DNA of 64,000 bases from Isoetes taiwanensis (GCA_021234155.1 JAJEKV010000047.1:4911637-4975636); one strand, 5' to 3'. Counted from the stretch's first letter, positions 53,310-64,000 are shown. A program made the numbers and translations. Notes: generated by a model not told the origin, from the sequence alone.

Positions 53310-54790
53310 ATGGATTCAATCGAAGTCGTTGCAACACAACGAACACTTATGTGTGTGGAGAACATATTGGTACAAAATGGAACAGCCATAACTGTGTTTG
53401 GGCTGCCTGCAATAACTCTACATTGTGACTTGATGATAGAAGAGTTGCGGAAGTATCGGAATCATAGAAAGTATTTAGAGGAGGCGAGTGAAATGCAAGG
53501 CAAAATGAATAGTAATCAGGCCCGTGTTTATGATCATATTGCAATGATCACGCAGCAACCTGGAATTAAGGCTCCCATATTCATTTATGGAAGGGGGGGG
53601 GGAGGCAAGACTTTCCTTCTTAAACATGTGCAACAACAGCTCTAGCAGGTCGGCTACATCCTGGAGGAAAAATTGCCCATTCACTATTCCAAATTCCTGT
53701 AAACTAAAACAATATTGCCGTGCATTCATTGATTAATGTAGATTCTAGCAAAGCATCATTGCTTAGGGAAGCAGACATCATTATTTGGGATGAGTTTGCT
53801 ATGGTAAACAAGGCTGTTATACAATCAGTAGACGTGCTATTGCGAGAAATCTGCAATAATGATCATCCCATTGGTGGAAAAAGTTTTATAGCAACTGGGG
53901 ATTTTAGACAAATAGCTCCTATTGTGGAGGGATCAGGAAGGCAAGCAACAATATGTGCTTCAATTAAGTCTTCTTCTACATGGAGATCATTTGTGGTTCA
54001 CAAATTGAATCAACCAATAAGAAATGCTGCTGGTCGTGAGCTAATCGAATGTGTGACATCAATAGTGAGGATTGGGAGAATGATAGTGTTAGCCTTAACA
54101 CTATTCCGAACTACAAATTCGATAGATGAGGCCAAGGAATTTTTGTTCCCGTCCAATGTGTTAATGTTACCCGCGATGTGTGAAAAGCGAGTGTTCTTAT
54201 CTCCACTCAATATATATATTGATATCTCCACTCAATATCTTGAACGTATGATTGGGCCAAAGAAAAAAATACTTCAGCTATGATTCTCTCAAGGAAAGTA
54301 ACCATATCGTTCACACCGCTGCGTTAACAGAGAATGATTTCCTTCATAGTTATGAACATCCAACTCTGCCACGACATGTACTAGAGTTGAAAAGGGGGGC
54401 TATATGTCACATCATGAGGCTGTTGGACGCAGAAAAGAAACTTGTTAGAAATGCAAAGGTTGTTATCCATTCAATGCATAACAGATATGTGACTGTTCGG
54501 CTGGTTGGAGTAGATGGGACACTTGATGAGCACATACATCCTATATCTCGTGCGGACTTCTATCACCAACCAAAAAATTGTTCGTTCACTATTCATCGTC
54601 GCCAACTCCCATTGAGACTTGCGTATTCGACAACATTCCATAGTTGCCTTGGACTCACATTGGATAAGATTGCTCTTGATTTGTGTACCAATGTGTTTGC
54701 ACATAGTCAACTCTAAACAGCATTAACAAGAATTCGCCGTAGAGAGGATGTGTTGATATTGCATAATAGCACATCGTCGACTGTCACAAC
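53310..54790 (+). pseudogene. Helitron PIF1-like helicase, frameshifted
   Basis: Walker A appears as YGRGGGGKTFLLKH (about 53587-53625). A frameshift near 53630 follows, after which the other frame continues CATTALAGRLHPGGKIAHSL. Walker B is IIIWDEFAMV (about 53780), then GDFRQIAPIV (about 53895) and the arginine-containing LNQPIRNA. The C-terminal part (54252-54716) includes LELKRGAICHIMRLLDAEKK and RLAYSTTFHSCLGLTLDKIA, then ALTRIRRREDVLIL, the VALSR-like motif VI, in a further frame to about 54790. Host PIF1 helicases share these motifs, but the Rep domain upstream places it in a Helitron. Confidence 0.8.
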
Positions 54791-54924
54791 TAGAAATGTT
54801 GTTTTTTAAGGAGCTTTCGGTATAAAAAATACTCTTGCGTTTTGGCCATACGTGTATTGTTGTCTACGTATTTGTCAATCCATTTTGTATTTGTAGCTTT
54901 ATTGTATCTAACGTGGCATTGAAT

Positions 54925-56640
54925 TACAAGTGTGAGCAGAGAAGTTTGGCTGATTGCTAAGCTTACTCCTTACGTTGCTAACTGGACAATCAAGGTGCGG
55001 ATAACATAAAAAGGTGTCATAAGAAATTTTCAGAGTCGGCGTGGTCCGGGGAAAGTGTTCAATGTTGATTTATCGCATAATGATGTAAGGATGCTTGGAA
55101 TGTTGATTGTGACTTTTGTATTCATTTATAATAATCTGTCATATGTTTACATGGAAGAGAAATTCAGGCAGTAATGTTCGATGAGGCGATTGATAAGTTT
55201 TTCGAAGTATTCCAAGTTGGGAAGGTTAGAATATTTCATTTATATATTTGATAGTTGGAACATATTTGAGATTGTCATAATATAATTCAGTCCACGTACA
55301 TATCTATTATATTTCTAAAGGAATGATTTGGCGTGCAAACAAGAAGTTTACTACATTAAATAATGATTATCAGCTGGCCCTTGATGTTGGATCAATAGTA
55401 GAAGAGGCGACCGACGGTAATGCTAATCTGCAATTTGCTATGCAACAGAACTTCGTACGGATAGATCAACTATATCCATACATAAACAATGGCTTACCAC
55501 TTGGTAACAAAGACAATTCATTATTTCATTGTCGATAGATTGATGTGACATTTTGAGGTGCTGCAGATATCATTGGTATTGTTTGTGATGTGTCACCCGC
55601 AACAACTCTAAAAAGGAAGCATAACAACGAGGAAGTTCTGAAATGAGACATCACAATGCTAGATGAAAGGTACATGACGATAGAATAAACTAATAATTGG
55701 GTGATGTGTCATCAAATACTAATGATAATATTTCTATGTAGTGAACAAACTGTGAAACTGAGCTTATGGGTTTGTTGGCAGCTAAAGATGGAGAGGTGTT
55801 GCTGGGGGCAGTGAGTGATAATCCTATAGTATCAGTGATAAAAGTTCGAGCAAATAGTTTCCATAGTTTGTATAACAGTCATTTCTGGTAAACTAAACGA
55901 GTGTAATGATCTTTCTTTATTGAATGCGACCGGAGTATCGTTGTCAACAACTTCTAATAGCGTAATAACTATGGATCCAAATACAAAACGTGCCCACGAT
56001 TTGCGTTCATGGTAGTTACTGTCATTTTTGAAGATCGTTGAACAATGATATTTGAATACTAAAATGCATGATGCGCAAGGTATAAATCTCGGAAAAAATG
56101 AGAGAAGTATGTGTCCACTAGTATGGTGTCTATAGCAAACATAAATCCATCGTCTATTGAGGATGGCGAGGTTTCTTCTTCTTCTTTGTTCATTGTTGGT
56201 TATTTAAGAGTTATTAGAAGCTAATTTCCATGGTGTACTTTCAAGAGTGCATATTTTAATGTGAGAGCAACCATAACTTTTATTGATCCGAAGCAAGCTA
56301 TGTGTTATGAAGCATGTACGTCGTGTAAAAAGAAACCAATTGAATGCAGCTTTGGTCAATGGTGTGATAAATGTCGACGGAACACTGAAACTTGCAAAAG
56401 GTAACAGTAAAAGTAATTTGCTATATATTAACAGCTAGGATTCTGGGTTTATAGCGAATTCTAATTCTGTTGCTTTCCTTAGGTACGTGTTCCAAGCAAT
56501 GATTGCAGATTCTACTTGAGAAACAATTGTAATTATCTTCAATGAACAAGGAGAAGCGCTTTTTGGATGCACCGCTGAAGAATTATCAAAAATCAGAGAT
56601 AAGGTAAGAGTATTTTGGCAACTGTTATGTTAATAACATG
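54925..56640 (+). pseudogene. RPA1-like single-strand DNA-binding gene carried by the Helitron
   Basis: Segments of the large subunit of replication protein A appear in order, separated by introns and stops. They are WLIAKLTPYVANWTIKVRIT and FQSRRGPGKVFNVDLSHND (54940-55085), GREIQAVMFDEAIDKFFEVF (55155-55215), ANKKFTTLNNDYQLALDVG (about 55330-55390), DIIGIVCDVSPATTLKRK (about 55570-55620), and the zinc ribbon YEACTSCKKKP with WCDKCRRNTETC (56310-56395). After an intron, the C-terminal YVFQAMIADST and ALFGCTAEELSKIRDK follow (to about 56600). The order OB-A, OB-B, OB-C with zinc ribbon fits RPA1. Plant Helitrons often carry such genes, probably to protect single-stranded intermediates. Stops (for example RIT then stop) show decay. 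Confidence 0.75.
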
Positions 56641-56644
56641 TTTA

Positions 56645-57590
56645 TCCAAGCTAGTCTGTATTTGGCTGCAGGATCAAGACCAACAGATGTATCTGAGTGT
56701 GCTAGAGAGGTGGGTTATGAAAATATTCCGTATATGTGTAGTTCATTCTGAGTACAAAGGCTGTACAACACCAAGGACCAATGTTTAAGAGATTGCGTCC
56801 ATTGATTGGGCATCTAAAAATAAACTTTTGAGTGAACAACTGGAAAAAAGGAACTAGAAGTAGAAGGACCCAAAAATAAATGAATGTATATAGATAGCAG
56901 CTATGCTATGTTGCCATGGTTTTAAACTGTCATATACGGGTTTGGTTTTCTCAAGTGACAGTGGTTGACTGTTTTGTACGTTTTTACAAGTACCTAAATA
57001 AAAGGATGCTTATAGCTCCATCTTAGGTATAGGATTTATTAATTAGTTAGTGGATGTATTTTAGTTGGTGTGAGTTGGAGACAATTTGTATTGCAGTTAA
57101 CCTGGATGATTTCTCTGTGATTGCGCAACAACCATGTCATGGAATAGGTAAAATGATACTTAGTTCTACTATTTTAGTTTTTTTATGCTTTTTGTTGCGC
57201 ATGGGAACAGCCAACCTAGGTTGAATCAATATGATTTTTAAATCCAAAATTATGCTGGTATCTTAATGTTCTCACAAAGACACTAAACTGAACATTTTTA
57301 AGACTGATTGGTTAGAACTCGTACTAGCTACGGCACATGTTTCTGTGTTTTTCTAGTTGTCAACAATTCATCAAAAGATGCAAAAGTTGATAAAAAAACA
57401 TGGCAATTGGCTGACAGTGTTTTCAAACAAATAATCATTAATATAAGACTAGCTGTAATAATAAAATAAAAGTATTAATCAAGCCTACTATAAAACTGAG
57501 ACCTGATTCAAAACAATCGTTAATTGACACCTGAGCCCCAAATAATAATATCCACATGATCCACTCGTATTTTACAAATTAAGTTTTCAT
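56645..57590. other. Non-coding stretch downstream of the Helitron
   Basis: AT-rich, no gene recognised and no convincing Helitron 3' hairpin with CTRR terminus found. Confidence 0.45.
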
Positions 57591-58175
57591 CAGGGAGGTC
57601 ATACATCCATATACACGACAGTTTTTTTCGATGGGCATGTTTGTGCAAATATTCCTATAGATTCCTTGGGATTCTATAAGGCTCTCACTAGATTCCCTTA
57701 GATTCCCTTGCATCCCCTTAAGATTCCTAAGGTTCCACAAGGATTTTGCTAGATTCTTTAATTTTTGTGAAGAATCTGTCAGGCTCTTCAATATTCCCTT
57801 AATATTCTCCTACATCCCCTTAATATTTCACTAGACTCTCTAATATTCCTCTATATTCCCTTAAGACTCTGCAAGAGTCTCATACATGCGTTAGAATACT
57901 ACGAGTCGTAGATTATCTAAGATTCTATAAAGAATCCGTTATATTTTCTAGCATTTCTTTAAGATTCTTCCAGACTCCCTTGAGATTCAAGAATCTTATA
58001 GGTTTTCTAAGATTATATGAAGGTTTCCCTACATTCTTCAAAATGTCAGTAGGTTCCTGAAGATTCCTCTACATTCCTTCAAGATTCTTTGAGATTCCAT
58101 CAAGATTCCATAAATTCTCTTTGATCCCATAAAGATCTTATCAGATTCCACAAAGATTCTCCTAGATTTTCGAAC
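57590..58175 (+). repeat. Degenerate GATTC-type repeat array
   Basis: Words such as AGATTCC, TAGATTCCCTTA, AAGATTC and ATATTCCCTTAA recur every 10-25 bases over nearly 600 bases, with no fixed unit length. The reverse complement of the same vocabulary (GGAATCTTA, AAGGAATCTTA) fills 61005-61225, so the two arrays are in opposite orientation. Confidence 0.75.
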
Positions 58176-58179
58176 CATT

Positions 58180-59430
58180 ACTCACTACCTTTATTTAACC
58201 CAGACTGGAGATACATGCCTGGAAATGTCGACCATTAGTCCGAGGAGTTTGTAAACTCAAGAGAATGATATAGTCAATGCTTGTCAACGCTTCGCCAAGG
58301 TTACGATGGAACTTAGATTAGACATGTTGCTTTCATGTGGCTCCTATGTGATGTGAGCAAAATAATAAACTCTATGACAGTTTTTGTGGATGGTCACCTT
58401 AGTGTCAACCATCTACTAAAAATATCAAATCTGGACGTTTATAAACGTTGAAAACATGTATGGCTAGTCCAAATTTCATTTACTACCTAGCTAGCCTTTG
58501 TAAGTTGAATACTAAATCTACATGTAAGAACATGAATGGCATACATGTGATTCCAGTTCTATGCTAAGATTCTATGGTTCTAAACGAAATTAAGAGTATA
58601 GGAAAATTTTATACCATGGAAAATTATGGGAAAGTGATACCGATACTTAGAAAAGGTTCTCTAGTTGTTCTGAGGAAAGGTGTGGTGCTAGGGGAAATGG
58701 TTAACGAAGAATTTCACCTTTAATACTTATCGACAATCCTGCATACATATAACAATATATCACCGATTGAAAAACACATCTGCGAAACTTATGTTGAGCA
58801 AACACTAAATAAAATATGAGGACAAAACTACTTTCTAATATTGGAGACCCTACTCTAAAATTCTCCATGCATCTACATTGTCTACTTTGTGCTAAGAACA
58901 AATGTGCCAACTCATAGGAAAATATGTTGTTGTAACTTGAGTAATGAGAAATTAAAATCTTGTGAAAGTTGGCGGTTCCAATTATTTATGATACATGACT
59001 GGTGCAGTTGGCTCCTCCTATAAATTGAGATGGGATCACTGGACGGATCCATCCACATCCAGTTTATCTGTTAGTTAAATGTATTTTGTTCTTGCAGCGC
59101 AAGGGAAGGTTAAGACATCTATACTAGTTGATGTTTGCCGTTGAGATGTTTGTCCCTCAGTCTATGCTTGTTTCAGTGTAGACAAGCTCCCAGTCGATCA
59201 CAACAGAGTCTACCGTCATGAGAATCCCACTTCCAGCTGATATAGTGGCAAGAACAACCAACAACACCAGGTTTTTTGCATTGCGATATGAGATCCTGCA
59301 AACCAGCCAAGAGCTTACATATGATCTGGATGGATGGAAGACACACCTGAGGCAATTTTCACTACACTTGCCATTGACCGAATTTTTCCAGATGGGCTCT
59401 TCACTCTATTGGAAACTTTCCGCTATATTG
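58180..59430. other. Non-coding stretch
   Basis: No gene recognised. A 71-codon frame at 59218-59433 (ALRYEILQTSQELTYDLDGW) is coding-like but has no identifiable domain and no clear splice partners. It could be an exon remnant. Confidence 0.4.
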
Positions 59431-59436
59431 TAAAAT

Positions 59437-59496
59437 CGTCTCATAGGCCAGTTGGTCTCCGTGGACGTTAAAATATACTTCCTTCCTTCCTTCCTT
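59437..59496 (+). mobile_element. 3' tail fragment of the TTCC-tailed LINE (or a SINE using it)
   Basis: CTCATAGGCCAGTTGGTCTC, CGTGGACGTTAAAATATA and a run of TTCC units match the last 45 bases of the LINE at 19868-19912, with a few changes. The LINE's coding parts are absent, so this is either a strongly 5'-truncated copy or a SINE that shares the LINE's end. Confidence 0.8.
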
Positions 59497-59986
59497 CTAT
59501 TGGAAGATATGGAAACAGACCCACTTGATAGTACAAACCATTCTCTACTGCATAGGTATCTTCCTTATGGATCATTTGGACCAACTGCCATCTTCAGGCC
59601 AGTTGCAGCATGGACTGAAGAATGAATCAGAGTGTTGCTATTCAAACCAAGAAACGAAACTCCAGTAGGAACATATCTATGGATTTTCTGTTTCGAATTT
59701 AGCTGATCTTGGGTTACAATTGCAGTACGTAGCACAGTGGATGACGCCACTGACCGAAAGTGTTGTGCCTTCGACGTCAATCTATTTGCCAAAAAACCAC
59801 ACTCAGTCAATGGGAACTCTTCCAACAACTGCGTGATCATGGACAAGGTATTCAAGAAACAAGAGCATGAGCCAATATTGTGACTTTGCATGGAATTCTA
59901 ATCATGTAGGAGTAAACTAAAGAGTATACGTACCAAAGATGCGTTTTGCAAGTAAAGACTATAAGTAGCAAAGAGACATTTTGTAG

Positions 59987-60464
59987 GACCGCCATATTTA
60001 GAGTCCGGGATGTGGTATTTCCGGACTTTTTTTGTGGTGTTTCTGGCCAATCGTTATCAGCCATTGCGCACTTCACAGTTTTAAGCCCAGAATCAACTGT
60101 TTTGTGTCATTTTTTGCTTGATCCGGCCCTATCTGAGCTCAAATCACTTCCTCTCTTCATCAAACTAGTGTTAAAGAGGAAGACAAAGCGATTGGAAGGG
60201 CTTTTGAAGCATTTCAAGCTGTCCGAGCTGCAAGAAGGATCCGACCAAAGATTTTGGCTCCGCCGCGCAGTTTCACGCTTGGTTTTTGGCCAGAAATACC
60301 ACTTTTTGGCCAGAAATACCATATTTTTGGCCAGAAACATCACTTTTTTTTGGCCAGAAACACCATTTTTTGGTCGGAAATACCATTTGGCTGATATCGG
60401 TGGCCGAAAATACCACAAAAAAGGCCGAAAATACCACATCTCGGACTCTATATACGGGCGTCCC
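59987..60464. mobile_element. 478-bp MITE with 9-bp target duplication
   Basis: ATTTTGTAG occurs directly on both sides (59978-59986 and 60465-60473). The ends are imperfect inverted repeats of about 50 bp: left TATTTAGAGTCCGGGATGTG then GTATTTCCGG, right (reverse complement) TATATAGAGTCCGAGATGTG then GTATTTTCGG. The right half adds five tandem-like copies of TTGGCCAGAAA.ACCA. A 9-bp duplication and long inverted repeats fit a non-autonomous Mutator-type element. A 175-codon frame through it (59946-60473) includes the repeat-encoded peptide FLARNT and is probably not a gene. Confidence 0.85.
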
Positions 60465-60489
60465 ATTTTGTAGCTCGACACTGGCTATC

Positions 60490-61004
60490 AAACATGATTA
60501 GAATCATAATGGATTTTTCTCCTGTAAATGTTGCCAGAACAGCCATCGCACAATAATAGTATGATCCATAACATTTGCCATTGTAAACGTATCTGTTCTA
60601 ATATATGATCCTCTTGGTGTCTGTTGTACATTATATCTGTTTTTCTGTTTTGTAATGTGAAGAATATGAAAGAACAACAAAGTATGGAAGACTCTAATAG
60701 TCCGTACATGTTGCATTAATTTGTCAAAATTGACTATGCCACATATTTGACGATGCCAACAGAAACAGGGAATGATACTTTTAAGTTGAGCCCTCTGTGC
60801 AATCATTATTTCTGCCTTGATAATATTCTTAATGGAGAGATCCTATAATCTGTACAATTTTTTGATAATTTATGTAAGTTGTGGGTATGTGGATATCTAA
60901 CAAAGGCACACATTGCTTTAGGATTTTTAATTACCGTATTAAGAAGTATCCATATGCTGTAGCATTTTGTAGTGCAATAATGAAAAATATTCGCGAGCAA
61001 TGAA
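60490..61004. other. Non-coding stretch
   Basis: AT-rich, no gene or repeat structure recognised. Confidence 0.5.
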
Positions 61005-61225
61005 TAAGGAAGAATGTAGAATCTTAAGGAAGAATCCTAAGGAATATTAAAAAGATTAGGAGGATCTTAAGGGAATCTTAGAGGGAATTCTTACGAAATC
61101 TTATAGAATATGAGGAAAACATTAGGGAAGTTCTTATATAAGTTGAAAGAATCGAGAGGAATCTTTAAAGATCTAGTAGAACCTTATAGGAACCTTAAAG
61201 GAATCTAGGTTAGTTTTGATGGAAA
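61005..61225 (-). repeat. Degenerate GATTC-type array, inverted relative to 57.6 kb
   Basis: AAGGAAGAATCCTAAGGAAT, GGATCTTAAGGGAATCTTAG and similar words are the reverse complement of those at 57590-58175. Confidence 0.7.
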
Positions 61226-61316
61226 TTTTTATCCTAGAGAACCTATGGAGTTAAACAATCTACTAAAAATCTTTATTAAATAAAATTGACTTTAACTTGT
61301 ACGTCTTCAACTTGTG

Positions 61317-61505
61317 CGTCTGGGTGTTTAATCTAGTGGTAACACACTAGGTCTAGCAACTATAGGTCTCGAGTTCGAGACCACCCAAAATCACACTCTG
61401 AACTGTTGGGTGTCAAAACCCACAGACGCAATGTAAAGTGGTCGGGGGCAGGGCCCAACCAAGCAATGTAGTGTGGTGTGTGGTCACATGCCTAGTGGCA
61501 TGACG
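61317..61505 (+). mobile_element. tRNA-related SINE candidate
   Basis: TTTAATCTAGTGGTAACACA resembles an RNA polymerase III A box. About 30 bases later, GGTCTCGAGTTCGAGACC contains a B-box-like GAGTTCGAGAC. GGGTG and CACCC could pair as a partial acceptor stem. The T-arm does not fold in tRNA geometry and the sequence continues into an unrelated body (CCCACAGACGCAATGTAAAG), so it is more like a tRNA-derived SINE than a tRNA. No clear tail or target duplication was found. Confidence 0.45.
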
Positions 61506-62655
61506 TTAAAATACTATCTTTAGCTCGTCTTTCAATCTAATTCCAAATTTGGCTTGGCATGTTGATTTATCCTTGCCTACTACGGTTTCATTGACTTGCT
61601 TTACAACATCGAATTTTGAACTTCTAATTCTTGAGCTCTATAGTGAGCAATTACTTTTAGAAGATCCACCATCTTGAGCCAGAAAAGAACCTTACTCTCT
61701 TTTAAGAACCTTACTCTCTTTTAAGAACCTTACCTCTCTTTTAATTACGGGGTCATAAATAGTAGATATAGTTATGTAACCTGTTGTGAGGCATATAGTT
61801 ATCTTAACCCATCCTAATTCACTTTGTAATAGTTAGAAAGTTTGAACAATGACGTGCATTAACATAACTAATCGTTTGCACTAGCTTGGTAACTAAATTT
61901 GTTTAAAGGGCCTCTTTAACTTAACCTTATGAATAGTGCAGTAGTTCATTTACTGATTATTGTAGCTCGACACTATTTGGTCTTACTTTGTGTAAAGAGG
62001 TTGTCTAATTCTATTTGGTCTTAGTAAAATAAGTCTGGGATGATGGTTTAGGATAAATAACGTACTCACCACCCTAACATTGCTTTGTTCAGTGACTGTT
62101 GGGTCCTGCCTAATATTGTTCATGGTACAACCACTCATAATGCATCTACTCATTTAGGGACAAGGCATATTTTAGGTATATAGCATATTTTTGGTACATA
62201 TAAAGAGTTAAAAGAAGGGGTAACTTTTATTCTTTTTTGTGGCGTTGAAAACGTGTATTGTAGGGCATCTTGAATACCAAGATAACATAGAAGTCTTAAA
62301 ATTATATCCTTTTTGTTCTGGCATAAAGATGGACCCGGTGCTATGAAGCACATAATGTAGTTCTTAAAATTTTGTCAGTTGAGTCCATTAATTGTGGATA
62401 TATTATACACGCGCGTAAAATGATTTTAGGCATCTGTTTACCTTGGCAACATGTTGAGCACTTGACTATCTTAAAGCATACTTTGGCTATTCATTTCGAG
62501 GACATAAGGCAGATACCACAGAAACAATATCATTCTCCCTTTTTTTTAAGGTATTGACTGAGTTCGTTCCTTCATATACAAAGCTTAACTCTTTTGCTCT
62601 TTGGTATTGAGAAGATGGTCTTGAATAGAATCAAGTCCACACCAGTACAGAACAG
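61506..62655. other. Non-coding stretch with a small triplication
   Basis: AAGAACCTTACTCTCTTTT is repeated three times at 61684-61742. No gene recognised in the remainder. Confidence 0.5.
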
Positions 62656-62720
62656 AATAGAATAGAATAGAATAGAATAGAATAGAATAGAATAGAATAG
62701 AATAGAATAGAATAGAATAG
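62656..62720 (+). repeat. (AATAG)13 microsatellite
   Basis: Thirteen uninterrupted copies of the pentamer AATAG. The related pentamer also occurs at 5761-5780. Confidence 0.95.
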
Positions 62721-62764
62721 TATGGTTTTTATCATCCACAAAGTACCCCCAATAATTCAAGACT

Positions 62765-62855
62765 CACATGCACTGCATACACTACATACACTACAGACGC
62801 TATACTACACACACTACACTACGCACAACACACTATGACACTACACATGCTATAC
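62765..62855 (+). repeat. Degenerate CACTA/ACTAC-rich tract
   Basis: Variants of ACACTAC and ATACACTAC repeat over about 90 bases without fixed period. Confidence 0.7.
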
Positions 62856-62859
62856 CCTT

Positions 62860-63623
62860 GGCTCCTCATTGTCAAGATTACATGCTAAATAAGATATTAG
62901 TTGACCACTTCCACGCAATACAAATAATTTTTGGCATTTTTTAGTTTCTTTCTGCTACGATGGATTATTATGTTGATGTCATTCTAATTAGTCCAAATAA
63001 GAACATGCATAGAAACCTCCAAAAACAATTATTATTAACCCAACAAAGAAGATATTTAAGTATCATAGCCATTCTTACGTGGCACAATTATCCAATCTAA
63101 CTGCCCAATCTTTTATGTCGCTTGCCATCGTCTCTTTGCTTTAAATTTAATCTATGTGATAACTCTATGTTGACACTGAATCATCTCTAACATATCATTC
63201 TACCAATAAAACAATGCATTGTTCGAATGACTGGGGCAAAAAGGTTAAGCCAAATGCACTCTGCTCATTTTTCATAGTCGATCACGAATTTGACACCAAA
63301 ACTTGAACGATGGTTTGCCTGAGGAGTTCACCAAGCAATTGACCAATGGTTTAACTAGGCTTCATTTTGATACATCAGGATCAAAGGGCGTCGGGCTCTG
63401 CAGGCGCTAAATTCTTGTATTTTATATGGAATGGTATAACATATACCACCTAAATTTACGTAGTATGGTACTAGACCAAACACAAAGTTTAATCAAATTC
63501 CAGGATTGTCCGACTTTCTTTCTAAGCTGACGTGGCCGCTGACATGGCATCATAATAAACGGCCACGTAGAGAAGCTCGACTTGGCCATCCGCCAGTTCT
63601 AGGTATTCCGGCGAACATCGGCT
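62860..63623. other. Upstream region of the oxidoreductase-like gene
   Basis: No coding sequence recognised. TTTATATGG at about 63420 and CATATACC at about 63439 are TATA-like but lie nearly 200 bases from the ATG. The promoter is not identified. Confidence 0.4.
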
Positions 63624-64000
63624 ATGGTGAACAACGTAAAATGTGTGCAGCTGCACGTTTTATCCGATTCTGTCCGCAGCATGCAGTATGAAGACATGGA
63701 ACTCCAAAGCCCAGGAACCGGCCAGGTAGAAATCCGCAACACAGCCATCGCCGTGACCCGTTTAGATGTGGAGGTCCAACATGGCCTCGCTTTCGCCGGA
63801 GCAGCAGCATCTGTCGTAAAATCTCCTTTTTTGATGGGCCTAAGCGGAGCCGGAGTTATCACAGAGGTAGGTTCTGGAGTTCTTAATTTCCAAATAGGGC
63901 AAAGAGTTGCATATACCAGCATGCCTAAAAGCATACGCAGTGCTGGCTATGTTGGTGGTTGCATTGGTATTGGGGATATTGGCCCTGATGGTGTTAATCC
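63624..64000 (+). CDS. Quinone oxidoreductase-like (MDR superfamily), N-terminal part, runs off the window
   Basis: ATG at 63624 opens a frame with no stop to the window end (125 codons visible). It begins MVNNVKCVQLHVLSDSV. YEDMELQSPGTGQVEIRNTA (residues about 22-41) and VTRLDVEVQHGLAF match the N-terminal GroES-like fold of zinc-free quinone oxidoreductases and zeta-crystallins. FLMGLSGAGVITEVGSGV followed by FQIGQRVAYTS matches the G-x-E-G-A-G-V-V / V-G-D-R-V-A-Y region, though the usual Glu before GAGV is Ser. The family reduces quinones or enones using NADPH. The nucleotide-binding fold would lie beyond the window. No lesion is visible, so it is the best candidate for an ordinary host gene here. 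Since VGGCIGIGDIGPDGVN at the end departs from the usual sequence, some decay or an intron boundary is possible. Confidence 0.7.
   Translation, partial: MVNNVKCVQLHVLSDSVRSMQYEDMELQSPGTGQVEIRNTAIAVTRLDVEVQHGLAFAGAAASVVKSPFLMGLSGAGVITEVGSGVLNFQIGQRVAYTSMPKSIRSAGYVGGCIGIGDIGPDGVN

Larger units (their letters stand above)
49850..56640 (+). mobile_element. Decayed autonomous Helitron (Rep, helicase, RPA) with a nested gag fragment
   Basis: Plus-strand order: Helitron N-terminal zinc-binding segment, Helitron-like N domain, an unrelated gag fragment, HUH-type Rep domain with two tyrosines, PIF1-like helicase with Walker A and B, then an RPA1-like gene. This is the gene set of plant Helitrons, which move by rolling-circle replication. 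Frames are broken by several stops and shifts. I could not find confident ends (5' TC, 3' hairpin plus CTRR). Confidence 0.8.

Noticed and set aside
53310-54790. Host PIF1 helicase gene
   Set aside because: It follows a Helitron Rep domain in the same orientation and is followed by an RPA gene, as in plant Helitrons.
59946-60473. 175-codon open frame
   Set aside because: It spans almost exactly the 478-bp MITE, including its target duplication, and its peptide repeats come from the TTGGCCAGAAA units.
61317-61390. Functional tRNA gene
   Set aside because: The T-arm cannot pair in normal geometry and the acceptor stem is incomplete; a tRNA-derived repeat fits better.
62572-62760. Open frame on the minus strand encoding repeated FYSIL units
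   Set aside because: It is simply the translation of the AATAG microsatellite.

Overview
The window looks like nuclear DNA from a non-seed land plant, most likely a fern. The best clues are two copies of a microbial-type terpene synthase gene (a family known from ferns, lycophytes, mosses and liverworts but not seed plants), plant-type LINEs, an RPA-carrying Helitron and pentatricopeptide-repeat remnants. Most of the sequence is repeats and decayed mobile elements. Few reading frames look intact, and plant-style introns are visible in several of them. The organism call is an inference.

Layout. 1-1.6 kb: 3' end of an L1-like LINE with a poly-A tail. 1.6-10 kb: mostly unrecognised, with signs of a spliced minus-strand gene at 6.6-9.3 kb. 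10.1-11.3 and 21.4-22.6 kb: two minus-strand terpene synthase copies, each frameshifted at the same N-terminal junction; a third copy is reduced to its first codons at 14.55 kb. Between them lie duplicated blocks, a small inverted-repeat element and a GC-rich LINE (14.8-19.9 kb) with a TTCC-type tail. 19.9-32.4 kb: three diverged copies of a roughly 2 kb block, bordered by PPR-gene remnants and interrupted by a 250-bp MITE and a 3.7-kb composite insertion. 33.9-39.1 kb: two more LINE remnants.

40.0-48.3 kb holds the most unusual object: an apparent 8.2-kb mobile element with 33-bp imperfect terminal inverted repeats and a 5-bp flanking direct repeat. It carries two divergent decayed genes. 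One encodes a ParB-like domain plus a bacterial-type (beta-class order) DNA methyltransferase, the other a DUF7869-like, possibly RNase H-fold, protein. At least 17 copies of an 18-bp palindrome lie in the introns and 5' region of the methyltransferase gene.

49.8-56.6 kb: a decayed Helitron (Rep, PIF1-like helicase, RPA1-like protein) interrupted by a retrotransposon gag fragment. 57-63 kb: degenerate repeats, a LINE tail, a 478-bp MITE with 9-bp target duplication, a tRNA-like SINE candidate and microsatellites. At 63.6 kb a quinone-oxidoreductase-like gene begins and runs off the window; with no visible lesion, it is the best candidate for an ordinary host gene here.
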